From contig LT608311.1 of NCBI GenBank assembly GCA_900095875.1, positions 1,488,001 to 1,552,000 of the forward strand: a stretch of 64,000 nucleotides of DNA, written 5' to 3'. Shown here in pieces: positions 8,739-16,742 of this stretch; position 1 is the first letter of the stretch, and every line of letters starts with the position of its first letter. Position numbers and translations under genes: made by a program. The stretch is from Caecibacter massiliensis (GTDB lineage Bacteria > Bacillota > Negativicutes > Veillonellales > Megasphaeraceae). Below the pieces are notes generated by a model. It was given only the letters and a program-made list of their open reading frames with translations, ran no database searches and was not told the origin of the DNA.

Positions 8739-9686
8739 ATGGATAAAGAACATGTTTTTTTTGAAAATTATGCCGGGACCTGGGACCGGGACCGCAAGGA
8801 AAATCCGGAAATCCTGTCATTCCTGGTAAAACTCATAGGGCTTTCGGCCGGTGATACGGTACTCGACGCCGGCAGCGGGACGGGCATTCTGCTTCCCTAT
8901 CTGCATCAGGCGGTAACGGACACCGGACGGGTGGAAGAACTGGATTATTCCCATCGTATGCTGGAACAGGCCAGACAGAAGTTTGCATCCGTTCCGGGCA
9001 TTACATATACAGAAAAGGATATTTTAAAATACAAACTTCCACAGAATGCATATGATGCGATAGTTTGCCTGAACTTTTATCCACACATTGCACAGTATAA
9101 AGAAGTCTTTATTAAGAAGATGACCAATGCGCTTAAACAGGACGGGGCACTTATCATCATGCACGACATGTCCCGGAACCGGGTCAATGCGATGCATGAT
9201 CAGGGGGAAAAAACGCTGTCCTGCGTCCTTCCTCCCGTAGATATCATGGCAACGATGCTGATTACGGCGGGACTTTCTGTATCAATAGCCATGGATACGG
9301 ATTCATACTATTTCATCAAGGCGGAAAAGAAGCAGTATATCCCCTATGAACAGTATCCGGAACCGCATTTTCAGGAAGAAACTTCCCGTCAGGAAACGGA
9401 TACTTCCGGGCACAGTCACGTACACAGTCATACGCAGACAAAGGCTGTCATGAATCGGCTGGCCCGGATCAGCGGCCATCTGGAAGCGATTAAGCGCATG
9501 GTAGAAGAAGGACGGGATTGCAGTGATATTCTAATTCAGATTTCTGCGGTCGATTCTGCCCTGGTAAGTGTGGGAAAAGTGATTCTCCGCGATCATATTG
9601 ACCATTGCATTGTCGATGCGGTAAAAGATAATGATATGGAAGCTGTAGACAATTTGAAAAAAGCCATTACGACATTCATTAAATAG
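8739..9686 (+). CDS. Methyltransferase fused to a CsoR/RcnR-family metal-sensor domain
   Basis: A 315-residue two-domain protein. Residues 1 to about 200 are a class I SAM methyltransferase (motif I VLDAGSGTGILL near residue 41). Residues about 223-235 are a His-rich linker (SGHSHVHSHTQTK, four His). Residues about 236-315 match the all-helical CsoR/RcnR/FrmR fold (MNRLARISGHLEAIKRMVEE...). The sensor positions are Cys261, His286 and Cys290; the +25/+29 spacing equals the C-H-C ligand triad of CsoR, whereas RcnR has His at the last position. Stand-alone members of this family are small DNA-binding repressors. ATG 8739 is chosen over GTG 8727 because GGTGA precedes it. The domain could bind DNA, bind metal to gate the enzyme, or both. 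The fusion is seen; the role is inference. Confidence 0.85.
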   Translation: MDKEHVFFENYAGTWDRDRKENPEILSFLVKLIGLSAGDTVLDAGSGTGILLPYLHQAVTDTGRVEELDYSHRMLEQARQKFASVPGITYTEKDILKYKLPQNAYDAIVCLNFYPHIAQYKEVFIKKMTNALKQDGALIIMHDMSRNRVNAMHDQGEKTLSCVLPPVDIMATMLITAGLSVSIAMDTDSYYFIKAEKKQYIPYEQYPEPHFQEETSRQETDTSGHSHVHSHTQTKAVMNRLARISGHLEAIKRMVEEGRDCSDILIQISAVDSALVSVGKVILRDHIDHCIVDAVKDNDMEAVDNLKKAITTFIK

Positions 9687-9694
9687 GAGATAGC

Positions 9695-10450
9695 ATGGAG
9701 ATGCAGGACAAGGCCAGGGCTGTGGGCCAGCGCTGGGATTATTGTGCCGCCGGGTACGACAAGATAATAGAAGAAGAACGGCAGACACAGGAAGAATACT
9801 GGCGTCAGCTGCTTATGGCACATCGGCCTGCCCAATCGGGCGAATTACTTGATATAGGTACAGGACCGGGATTTTTTGCCATCCTCATGGCAAAAGCCGG
9901 CTGGAAGGTCACAGGCATAGATTGTTCGGCCACCATGATAGAAACGGCATCGCGTAATGCCCGGAAAGCGGGAATAGATGCCACATTCCGGCAGGAAGAT
10001 ATTCATGCCACATCTTTTCCCGGCCAGTCCTTCGATTACATAGTCTGCCGGAATGTCACCTGGATTCTGTATGACCCGGAAAAAGCCTTTTGCGAGTGGT
10101 TCCGGCTGTTAAAGCCAGGGGGCCGTCTCTTGTATCTGGATGCCAACTGGTATTATGTAAAAGACGAAGCGGAACGGGCGGCAAGGGAACGCGATGAGAA
10201 AGAATACCGCCGGTTATATGGCGTGCCTGTCGATACGTATTGTGGTGATGATCTTACCGATCAGACGTTTCAACAGACCCTGTTTTTTAATCACGTTGAC
10301 CGGCCGCGTTGGGACCGGGACCATCTGTCCCGGTTTGGATTTACCAACGTGCAGATTACGCCACGGCTGAACGAGCAGGTCTATGATGAAAAGTACCGGC
10401 TGTTATTCCATTCTATTCCGCTTTTTATGGTGACGGCAGATAAAAAATAA
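9695..10450 (+). CDS. Class I SAM-dependent methyltransferase
   Basis: A 251-residue methyltransferase, 8 bases after the fusion gene and surely co-transcribed. Motif I is LDIGTGPGFFAILMA, motif II is VTGIDCSATMIE and the active-site region is CRNVTWILYDPEKAF. Both motif I and the CRNVTW region closely match the methyltransferase at 7905 (LDIGTGPGFLAILMA, SRNLTWNLP), pointing to duplication and divergence. After the catalytic core there is a polar stretch rich in Glu/Arg (DEAERAARERDEKEYRRLYG) that probably forms a substrate lid. An intrinsic terminator follows at about 10522, closing the cluster. Substrate unknown. Confidence 0.85.
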   Translation: MEMQDKARAVGQRWDYCAAGYDKIIEEERQTQEEYWRQLLMAHRPAQSGELLDIGTGPGFFAILMAKAGWKVTGIDCSATMIETASRNARKAGIDATFRQEDIHATSFPGQSFDYIVCRNVTWILYDPEKAFCEWFRLLKPGGRLLYLDANWYYVKDEAERAARERDEKEYRRLYGVPVDTYCGDDLTDQTFQQTLFFNHVDRPRWDRDHLSRFGFTNVQITPRLNEQVYDEKYRLLFHSIPLFMVTADKK

Positions 10451-10521
10451 TAGGATACGGATAAAATCTTGTCTGTGGCGGATAGGTGCTGGCGGACCGG
10501 CAATAAGGATGATTTTATACA

Positions 10522-10560
10522 CGAAACGGGACTGTTTTTAGGACAGCCCGTTTTCTTTTT
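10522..10560 (+). terminator. Intrinsic terminator after the methyltransferase cluster
   Basis: The hairpin pairs AAACGGG-CTGT with ACAG-CCCGTTT and is followed by TTTTCTTTTT. It ends the plus-strand cluster and separates it from the macro-domain gene. Confidence 0.8.
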
Positions 10561-10596
10561 CCTTCAGCCGTACGGGATACAGAAAGGGGGATTATA

Positions 10597-10605
10597 TGTT
10601 ATAAT
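10597..10605 (+). promoter_or_regulatory. Extended -10 promoter of the macro-domain gene
   Basis: TGTTATAAT is an extended -10 (TG-n-TATAAT) 38 bases before the start codon at 10644. No good -35 is seen, which extended -10 promoters tolerate. Confidence 0.55.
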
Positions 10606-10643
10606 ACGGTAAAGAGATTCCTCTTACTAAAGGATGTGATACC

Positions 10644-11399
10644 ATGCAATTGCGCATTATCTGTGGAGATATAACGACCTGGCCGGCAGAGGCGATTGTC
10701 AATTCAGCCAGTGAAAGCCTGATGAGTACTGGCGGCCTGGATAACCGCATTTATCAGGCAGGAGGCATTTCCTTGCGTGCTGCCTGCAGCAGTCTCGGCG
10801 GCTGCCCGGAAGGGAAAGCGGTACTTACCTTTGGGTATAAATTGCCGGCCCGCTATGTGATTCATACGGTGGCTCCGTTCTGGCGCGGAGGAAGCCATCA
10901 CGAAGAGTCGCAGCTGCTGTCTTGTTACCGGGCCAGTCTGTCTCTGGCGAGAGAAAAGGAAGTGCATCATCTGGCATTTTCGTCTCTGGGAACGGGAGAT
11001 AAACGGATTCCTCTGAACCGGGCTGCGGACGTTGCCATCCCTGTACTTCTGGAAGAAGGATTTGGGTTTTCGCGTATCGACTTTGTCTGTGAAACACAAG
11101 AAGAACAGGACGCCTATACTAAGGCGGTCATTTTTTACTGGCTGCAGCAGATTAATGATGCGGCAAAAGAGGATATACACACCGTATTGGAAAAGGCGTT
11201 GACGGCATTGACCGTGCTTCGCCAGACGAGTGATGGCCAGGAACCGATGGCCCAGGCTGATATGCTTCTGTCCCTGCGGCATACTCTGCATCCGTTTGCA
11301 GCCCTGCCGGTACCGCGGAGCATTATGAATCTGGAAAGTACGGCGCGGCAGGTGATGGACATTTATCATCTGGCCGGGACGAAGGCACAGGCCAACTAA
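10644..11399 (+). CDS. Macro-domain protein (ADP-ribose-type ligand)
   Basis: A 251-residue protein whose first about 165 residues form a macro domain (IICGDITTWPAEAIVNSASES; glycine loop STGGLDNRIYQAGG; FSSLGTGDKRIP). Macro domains bind ADP-ribose and some remove it from proteins or deacetylate O-acetyl-ADP-ribose. The ligand loops are divergent: the usual GGGGVDGAIH is TGGLDNRIY and the usual STGVYGYP is GTGDKRIP, so hydrolase activity is uncertain. Residues about 165-251 are a helical tail without recognised motif. The CpXC-protein gene follows 15 bases later, so the two are probably an operon of about 1.6 kb. Confidence 0.85.
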   Translation: MQLRIICGDITTWPAEAIVNSASESLMSTGGLDNRIYQAGGISLRAACSSLGGCPEGKAVLTFGYKLPARYVIHTVAPFWRGGSHHEESQLLSCYRASLSLAREKEVHHLAFSSLGTGDKRIPLNRAADVAIPVLLEEGFGFSRIDFVCETQEEQDAYTKAVIFYWLQQINDAAKEDIHTVLEKALTALTVLRQTSDGQEPMAQADMLLSLRHTLHPFAALPVPRSIMNLESTARQVMDIYHLAGTKAQAN

Positions 11400-11414
11400 A
11401 AGGAGATATGAAAG

Positions 11415-12227
11415 ATGGATACTATTATTATTGGCAGCGGTGGCAGTCATGAAATCGATTTGTCCCTGACCTGTCCGGCATGTCACGGAAAGGGCGTATT
11501 TCATACGTGGGACTGTATCAATGGCACCGATGACCTGGCAATGCGCCAGCGCGTACTGCATGACCAGTCACTCTTCTTCTACACCTGTCCACACTGCCAG
11601 AGTGCAGTCCATGTAGAAGAAAAATGTCTGTACTTTGATAAAAAGAAGCATTTCATGGTATGGCATATTCCCGATTTAAAAATGACCGTTACCAGTGGAG
11701 AAGTTGAAGATTTCCTGGGACAGAATGATTTTTCCGGATATGACTGCCGGGTAGCTCTTACCTGGGGAGAATGGCGGGAAAAGATTATAGAAATGGAAAG
11801 TCCCTTTGACGACCGGCTGTACGAGCTGATTAAATATGGGGCATATCAGTTGCTGAAACCGGAGCAGAAAGAAAAACTGCCTCTGGAAATGTACCACTTC
11901 GATTACGCTGACGATTCGTATCAGCCAGATCAGCTGGCCCTTGTATTCATGGAAGCAGACCAGAAGGGAAACGGCTATGTATATCCCGTGAATACGAAGA
12001 TGCTGGAAGTGACTCACGATGTATTCCTGCCGGTTCTGCAGAAACTTTCACCGCAAGCCGGGAAGGGGGTATTTGAACGGTATGGATATTCCTGGGCTGA
12101 ACATTTTATGAAATATATCATAGAAGCAGCCAAAAAGCCCGGGATGGAGACGTACAGTCAGCTCGTCGGATTCTGGATACGGACGATAGGGCGCGAAATT
12201 TTTCAGACAGAATTAAAAGGGCAGTAA
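11415..12227 (+). CDS. CpXC-domain protein
   Basis: A 270-residue soluble protein. The N-terminal about 110 residues carry two CPxC pairs (TCPACHGKG and TCPHCQSAV), the hallmark of the CpXC family, likely a structural zinc site. The rest (about residues 110-270) is acidic and alpha-helical with no known motif. Function of the family is not established. It is tightly downstream of the macro-domain gene (ribosome site AAAAGGAGATATG), so the two products may work together. A long hairpin terminator follows. Confidence 0.8.
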   Translation: MDTIIIGSGGSHEIDLSLTCPACHGKGVFHTWDCINGTDDLAMRQRVLHDQSLFFYTCPHCQSAVHVEEKCLYFDKKKHFMVWHIPDLKMTVTSGEVEDFLGQNDFSGYDCRVALTWGEWREKIIEMESPFDDRLYELIKYGAYQLLKPEQKEKLPLEMYHFDYADDSYQPDQLALVFMEADQKGNGYVYPVNTKMLEVTHDVFLPVLQKLSPQAGKGVFERYGYSWAEHFMKYIIEAAKKPGMETYSQLVGFWIRTIGREIFQTELKGQ

Positions 12228-12250
12228 CATTTATTCCGAATACAAGACAG

Positions 12251-12305
12251 AGGCAGCAGCAAAATGAACTGTGGGAAGTCATTTTGCTGCTGCCTATTGA
12301 TTTTT
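12251..12305. terminator. Bidirectional terminator between convergent genes
   Basis: A 17-bp stem (left arm 12251-12267, right arm 12279-12295, sequence AGGCAGCAGCAAAATGA and its complement) lies between the plus-strand CpXC gene and the minus-strand membrane protein. A short T-rich tail ATTGATTTTT follows on the plus strand. Confidence 0.8.
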
Positions 12306-12312
12306 CCGTACA

Positions 12313-13431
12313 TTATTTAGCTTTTGTAATCATACTGTAAGCGGCATATCCGCTCTGCCCGGCATGATCTCCTTCTTTAATCGTGATGGGAACGAATCCG
12401 TTTCCATGGGGATTGCCTGTCACTTCGATGGGAACGGCCGATTGGAAAACCAGTACCTGATTGTTCCGCAGCATCGTGCGGATTTTATCCGTATCGTGAT
12501 TTTTAGCAGCTGTAATAAACAGATCAATGTCCTTTTCGTTTATGACGACATAAGTGCCGCGTGTCATCATGTACGTTTTTCCGGATTCAAAATTGGGAAA
12601 TTCCTTTTTTTGTGATTTAGGAACTTCCGTCGATGAATACGATGAGAAATCGACGTGAGCCGGTGCATTCTGGCGCTGGCGGTACATGTAGTACCCAAAC
12701 AGGCAGAGACAGATAATCAGAAGAGGAATGAGACTGAAACGGGTAGCGTGTGTCAGCCGCTCTGAAAGGGGCTGTGGTTCTTCTTCTTCCTCATCTTCCA
12801 TACTTTCTTCTTCCTGCAGTGTATCGGCAGGGAGATTCAGGGCCCCGGCCAGTACCATAGAAAGAGGGACACCGTATCCACTGGCCGGATAAATCATCTG
12901 CAACCGGTCGAGGGCGCTCGTACAAGCCCGGGCCCGGCTGGCAGCATCATCCAGATCGGCACTGAGACGCAGGCGGTGGATAATAGAAATAAATGAATCG
13001 TTTCCCAGATTGGGCATATAGGTAATGGCGAGGAAACGGAGATCGCGGATGTATAACTCAGGCAGCATAAATGTCCGGCCCGATGTTTCATAACTGGCTT
13101 TCAGTGTACGCAGAGTGCGTGAAGCATCATACAAGGCCAGGACATCTCCTTTCAGGAGGGGCAGGATTTGCCGGTCCCATACGGTGGCAAAATCTGCACT
13201 ATGTGCTACCATAGAAGCCGTCACTTTGCGCGAACATGAAAAGTCATCTACCGGTGGCTTTACCAGATAGGTCATGCTGTGAGCTTTGGATTCACTGATC
13301 CAGGCGATAGCGATACGGCAGATGCTGGTATCGTCGCTGCTGGCTTTGTCGAAAGCGATGGCAATGGCCGAGTTATTTTTACGGCGCATGATGGATTGTA
13401 AAATTTGTTGTGTCTTGATGTCCTCCTCCAT
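12313..13431 (-). CDS. Membrane protein with degenerate DEDDh-exonuclease-like domain
   Basis: A 372-residue protein not recognised as a named family. Residues about 20-195 follow the pattern of DnaQ-type 3'-5' exonucleases: a first strand IAIAFDKASSDD, the YLVKPP strand, a middle ATVWDRQILPLLKGDVLALYDAS segment and a final DDAASRARACTSALDRL helix. The catalytic set looks lost: the usual DxE is D-K-A, and the HDALxDA motif lacks its His. An acidic stretch (EEESMEDEEEEEPQPL) leads to one transmembrane helix near residues 232-252, followed by a C-terminal domain of about 115 residues. It shares a transcript with the NYN/LOTUS gene 39 bases upstream. A non-catalytic nucleic-acid-binding or scaffold role is inference. 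Confidence 0.6.
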   Translation of the reverse strand: MEEDIKTQQILQSIMRRKNNSAIAIAFDKASSDDTSICRIAIAWISESKAHSMTYLVKPPVDDFSCSRKVTASMVAHSADFATVWDRQILPLLKGDVLALYDASRTLRTLKASYETSGRTFMLPELYIRDLRFLAITYMPNLGNDSFISIIHRLRLSADLDDAASRARACTSALDRLQMIYPASGYGVPLSMVLAGALNLPADTLQEEESMEDEEEEEPQPLSERLTHATRFSLIPLLIICLCLFGYYMYRQRQNAPAHVDFSSYSSTEVPKSQKKEFPNFESGKTYMMTRGTYVVINEKDIDLFITAAKNHDTDKIRTMLRNNQVLVFQSAVPIEVTGNPHGNGFVPITIKEGDHAGQSGYAAYSMITKAK

Positions 13432-13470
13432 AATACCATCCTTTCTATAAGAGCATCTGGTATGCGGCTA

Positions 13471-14334
13471 TCAGACTTTACTCTGCCGCTTTCTGGACCG
13501 GGATGAATGGGTGTAATGATGACGGTGAACCGGTTTTAATTTGAAATAATTGTGCTTGACCGTTTTATTTTTATCATCGGTAATCGTATTGACTTCGAAC
13601 ATATCCAGAGATTCGATGAAGGGGACAAATTTCTTGAATCCGAAATTGCGGACATCGAAGTCGGAAAATTGTTTGTTGAGCAGATTGCCCAGCGTACCGG
13701 AGAAAATCCAGCCGTTATCGTCGGAATTTTCTTCCGTGATTTTTACCAGCGCCTGCCGGATTGTGCGGAAATTTTTGCCCGAAGTTTTTTCTGATTTGAC
13801 CGGTTCTTCTGTGGCGGGAGAGATGACAGGCGGTGTATCATCGATGATTGCCGGTTTGGCCGCATCCGTTGTTTCTGTATCGGCTTCATTTTCTGCTTCT
13901 TCCAGCAGGACATCGAGATAGAGGAACTTATTGCATGCCGAGATAAAAGACCGGGGCGTCTTACTCTCTCCCATGCCGAGGACGTATTTCTGTGATTCCC
14001 GGAGCCGGGATGCCAGACGGGTGAAATCGCTGTCTGAAGAAACGATGCAGAAACCGTCGAGATTGCTTTGGTATAACAGGTCCATCGTGTCGATGATTAA
14101 TGCTGAGTCAGTCGAATTTTTTCCCGTCGTATTACTGTATTGCTGAATGGGCTGTATGGCATTGTTGAGAATCGTCGTCCGCCATGACGCCATCTGTGGT
14201 GTAGTCCAGTTGCCGTAAATCCGTTTATAAATGACATCGCCAAGATTATTGGCTTCAGATAAAATAACATCAATGTACTTTGTCGAAATATTTTCGGCAT
14301 CAATCAACACCGCAAGTTTCATTTCCTGGTTCAT
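13471..14334 (-). CDS. NYN-domain RNase-like protein with C-terminal OST-HTH/LOTUS domain
   Basis: A 287-residue protein. The N-terminal NYN (PIN-like) nuclease domain spans about residues 5-150: VLIDAENIS, the STDSALIIDTMDLL acidic patch and SSDSDFTRLASRLRE. These Asp residues form the expected metal site, so nuclease activity is plausible. A linker rich in Glu/Pro/Ala leads to a LOTUS/OST-HTH module (about residues 190-270, FRTIRQALVKI...SDFDVRNFGFKKFVPFIES), which in other proteins binds RNA. The tail is basic (RKRQSKV). GGAGGAG precedes the ATG by 9 bases. It is co-oriented with the exonuclease-like membrane gene downstream. RNA processing is the likely theme. Confidence 0.85.
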   Translation of the reverse strand: MNQEMKLAVLIDAENISTKYIDVILSEANNLGDVIYKRIYGNWTTPQMASWRTTILNNAIQPIQQYSNTTGKNSTDSALIIDTMDLLYQSNLDGFCIVSSDSDFTRLASRLRESQKYVLGMGESKTPRSFISACNKFLYLDVLLEEAENEADTETTDAAKPAIIDDTPPVISPATEEPVKSEKTSGKNFRTIRQALVKITEENSDDNGWIFSGTLGNLLNKQFSDFDVRNFGFKKFVPFIESLDMFEVNTITDDKNKTVKHNYFKLKPVHRHHYTHSSRSRKRQSKV

Positions 14335-14410
14335 AACTGTATGCTCCTCCTGTATAGAATTATTTTATCATGTAGCGTAATAAAGATAAAGCAGAGGATT
14401 ATAGGAAATG

Positions 14411-14467
14411 GAAAAAATAACAGGGGCATCCGGTAAAGTAAAACTCGACTTACCGGATGCCCCTGTT
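14411..14467 (-). terminator. Intrinsic terminator of the M48 protease gene
   Basis: A perfect 18-bp stem (14419-14436 with 14450-14467, core CAGGGGCATCCGGTAA) has a 13-base loop and is followed on the minus strand by TTATTTTTT. It sits just past the protease stop codon. Confidence 0.88.
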
Positions 14468-14482
14468 GCCGTGTTACAGGGA

Positions 14483-15577
14483 TTATAATAATTTTTTCAG
14501 TGTACTGGTTACTTCTTCCGGATTTTTGACAGGGGATAAATCCATAATCTGCTGCTGGCCGACGCATAAGATATTATTGCCGTCTACATGGACATCACTG
14601 ACGGATGGTTTGCCGTTATTGTGGTAGACCGCTGAAAGATTGCCGGCAATCAGATATGCCCGTTCTTTTCCACTCATGTTGGGGATATCCTGAGGCTGAT
14701 AGAAGTCCTTTTTGCGGATGGTGATCATGCCTGTGTCCTTATTGACAGCGACGACATTATTGCTCCATTTTGTAATATCGGCGCTATACGTGTCGCGGCG
14801 GCTTACCGTCGTAGGATGATCGTTGAACAGTTCCATAATGCCGCTGGTCTGCACGTCTTTTTCTTTATCGAGGAACCGCTGCCATAAGGCGGCGCCGCCA
14901 CCGACGTTATACCCGGCCGCTACGGCATACTGGAACCCGAGGGCATCGGCTTCCTTTTCCATCGGTTTGGTTACCAGTTTGGCAGAGCCTATCTGGTCCA
15001 GAATAGCCGCACCCAGCTGGGCGGCTCCTCCGCCGGAACCATAAATCGCTGCCAGAAGGTCGAGGGGCATGCGTTTTTTTACGCCGCTGATGGCATGATT
15101 TTTTTGTCCATGTCCCATTTCATGGGCCAGAACGAAGGCAACTTCATTTTCATTGTAATTCAGCGGTTCAAAGAGACCGATATTGACACTCATATTATGT
15201 CCGATAGTGCAGAACGCATTGAAACTCGTGTCGTTATTTACAAAGTAATTGTAGGGCTTTTTCAGGATAGATGGATCTGTCTTGGCAATGGCATTGGAAA
15301 GACGCGTCATGACCCGTTCCGTCATGGCATTGGCCTGATAATCAGTATTGACGCCATACTTGGCTTTTATCTGCTTCATATAGTCGTCGCGGCCTTCATT
15401 ATCCAGGTAATTAAGCTGCTGATTTAACTGGGCGTAATAGGCGCCAGCCTGGGCAATCGTACCGATGGTACCAATATCAATAGCCTGTACGGGAGACGTT
15501 TCTGCCATGGTGCAAAAACTAAGACCCAGGACCGCGGCGGCAGCCAGCAAGGTCCGTTTCGTTCTGTGTATAAACAT
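14483..15577 (-). CDS. Secreted M48-family zinc metalloprotease
   Basis: A 364-residue protein with an N-terminal signal peptide (hydrophobic LLAAAAVLGLSFCTMA, cleavage after the Ala-rich end), so it acts in the periplasm. The zinc site is VLAHEMGHGQKNHA (HExxH) with the third ligand in KEADALGFQYA. This is the peptidase M48 layout used by Oma1/BepA/HtpX relatives in envelope quality control. The C-terminal about 110 residues after the protease core are not assigned. The promoter has an extended -10 (TGGTATAAT on the minus strand, near 15630). No partner gene is adjacent. Substrate unknown. Confidence 0.88.
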   Translation of the reverse strand: MFIHRTKRTLLAAAAVLGLSFCTMAETSPVQAIDIGTIGTIAQAGAYYAQLNQQLNYLDNEGRDDYMKQIKAKYGVNTDYQANAMTERVMTRLSNAIAKTDPSILKKPYNYFVNNDTSFNAFCTIGHNMSVNIGLFEPLNYNENEVAFVLAHEMGHGQKNHAISGVKKRMPLDLLAAIYGSGGGAAQLGAAILDQIGSAKLVTKPMEKEADALGFQYAVAAGYNVGGGAALWQRFLDKEKDVQTSGIMELFNDHPTTVSRRDTYSADITKWSNNVVAVNKDTGMITIRKKDFYQPQDIPNMSGKERAYLIAGNLSAVYHNNGKPSVSDVHVDGNNILCVGQQQIMDLSPVKNPEEVTSTLKKLL

Positions 15578-15668
15578 GATACCCCCACTCCTTTCGCATG
15601 GTACACTCTATGCAGCCCCATTATACCATAATAGCATGGAGTAAGACATGAGATTCAAACGAAAAATA

Positions 15669-15681
15669 AACATCAAATGTT
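15669..15681. promoter_or_regulatory. Inverted repeat AACAT-CAA-ATGTT (candidate GntR operator, site A)
   Basis: AACATCAAATGTT is a perfect 5-bp inverted repeat with a 3-base spacer. The same AACAT-N3-ATGTT arrangement occurs at 16743, 36933 and, with one mismatch, at 16705. This copy is between the M48 gene and the GntR regulator gene, so it may mediate autoregulation. Confidence 0.55.
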
Positions 15682-15836
15682 CAACAAAGTATATTGCGTT
15701 ATGAGCTAATTTTGTATTTAATATATTATAAAGATATATTATAATAAGGAAGAGATTTAGAAGAGAATAATGGTCAGAGGATAATGACTAAGGTATAAAT
15801 TTTTAAATAATACTTTGAATCAGGATGTGAATCATT

Positions 15837-16565
15837 ATGGCAGCAGAAAAAACGTATTTAAAACCTATAAAGAGCAAATCTGTCGTCCAACAGGTCATCG
15901 ACCGCATTACGGAGGCGATTGTAAATCACCGCATTCATCCCGGCGATAAAATCCCGACCGAGCAGGAATTGGCTGAATCCTTTGGCGTGTCACGCAACTC
16001 CGTGCGGGAGGCCATCAAGATCCTCGTTTCCTATGGCGTATTGGAAATCCGCCGGCCTGAAGGGACCTTTGTCTGCCAGGGGTTCAGTGAATCCATGATT
16101 GATCCGCTCCTTTATGGCATCATCCTGAGTGATACGGAATCGATGGAGTCATTGAAAGAGTTGCGGGAATGGATCGATGTCGGTATTATTTATAAGGCCG
16201 CCCAGAAAGCAGATGATGAGGACTTACGGAAATTAAAAGGCGCATTGGATGCTATCCGGGAAGCGGCAGTGAACAAGAATTTCAAAGCCATGTGTGATGC
16301 CGACGATGAGTTTCATCAGTGCATGGTGGATATGACTCATAATATTTTGTTTATAAAAATTAGTGAAGTGACCAGGTTATTAACAAAAAAGATCCGCTAT
16401 CAGACCGTGTATAATATGGGCAAGATGGGAAAAATAAAGGAAATGTACGATGTTCATCTTTCCATGTACCAATTTATCAAAGATAAAAAACAGACGGCTG
16501 TCGATGAAGTCGTGCGGCAGGGATATTTCTATGAATATGGCGTTCTGGATGAAGAAGGAAATTAA
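15837..16565 (+). CDS. GntR/FadR-family transcriptional regulator
   Basis: A 242-residue regulator. The N-terminal winged helix (about residues 13-80) shows the GntR signature DRITEAIVNHRIHPGDKIPTEQELAESFGVSRNSVREAIKIL. Residues about 95-230 form the all-helical FCD ligand domain of the FadR subfamily (DDEFHQCMVDMTHN with acidic and His metal-type residues). FCD proteins often respond to organic or sugar acids. It stands immediately upstream of the transketolase-MFS-SDR-ADH-PFK operon with a terminator in between. The inverted repeat AACAT-N3-ATGTT occurs upstream of it, twice in the operon promoter and at the phosphoketolase promoter. Repression by occlusion of those promoters is inferred. 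Confidence 0.92.
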   Translation: MAAEKTYLKPIKSKSVVQQVIDRITEAIVNHRIHPGDKIPTEQELAESFGVSRNSVREAIKILVSYGVLEIRRPEGTFVCQGFSESMIDPLLYGIILSDTESMESLKELREWIDVGIIYKAAQKADDEDLRKLKGALDAIREAAVNKNFKAMCDADDEFHQCMVDMTHNILFIKISEVTRLLTKKIRYQTVYNMGKMGKIKEMYDVHLSMYQFIKDKKQTAVDEVVRQGYFYEYGVLDEEGN

Positions 16566-16589
16566 AACGATATAGATGTTTATTGCACG

Positions 16590-16640
16590 GGCGGTCCTGT
16601 CAGGGTGTCATAACCCAGACAGGACCGCCTTTATGTTTAT
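16590..16640 (+). terminator. Intrinsic terminator after the GntR gene
   Basis: A 12-bp stem GGCGGTCCTGTC (16590-16601) pairs with 16618-16629, with an inner GGGT/ACCC pair, and is followed by TTTATGTTTAT. It separates the regulator from the catabolic operon promoter. Confidence 0.78.
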
Positions 16641-16699
16641 GGCTCATCAGAGTAGTTATATCGATGCAAAAGGAGCAAACGCGTAATTGTATAAAGTCA

Positions 16700-16728
16700 T
16701 TGACAACATCCTACGTTGGAAGTATAAT
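16700..16728 (+). promoter_or_regulatory. Consensus promoter of the transketolase operon
   Basis: TTGACA (16700-16705), a 17-base spacer and TATAAT (16723-16728) give a full consensus sigma-70-type promoter. One inverted-repeat operator lies inside the spacer and a second lies just downstream of the predicted start near 16735. Such a strong promoter buried in operators is typical of a tightly repressed operon. Confidence 0.85.
16705..16717. promoter_or_regulatory. Candidate GntR operator, site B (in promoter spacer)
   Basis: AACATCCTACGTT matches the AACAT-N3-ATGTT repeat with one mismatch. It lies between the -35 and -10 of the transketolase operon promoter, where a bound repressor would block RNA polymerase. 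Confidence 0.6.
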
Positions 16729-16742
16729 ACAGTCAAAAGTTA

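Noticed and set aside
2826-10450. Interpretation of the importer/methyltransferase locus as a known opine metallophore (staphylopine-type) cluster
   Set aside because: No nicotianamine-like synthase, opine dehydrogenase or histidine racemase gene is present; three methyltransferases do not substitute for them.
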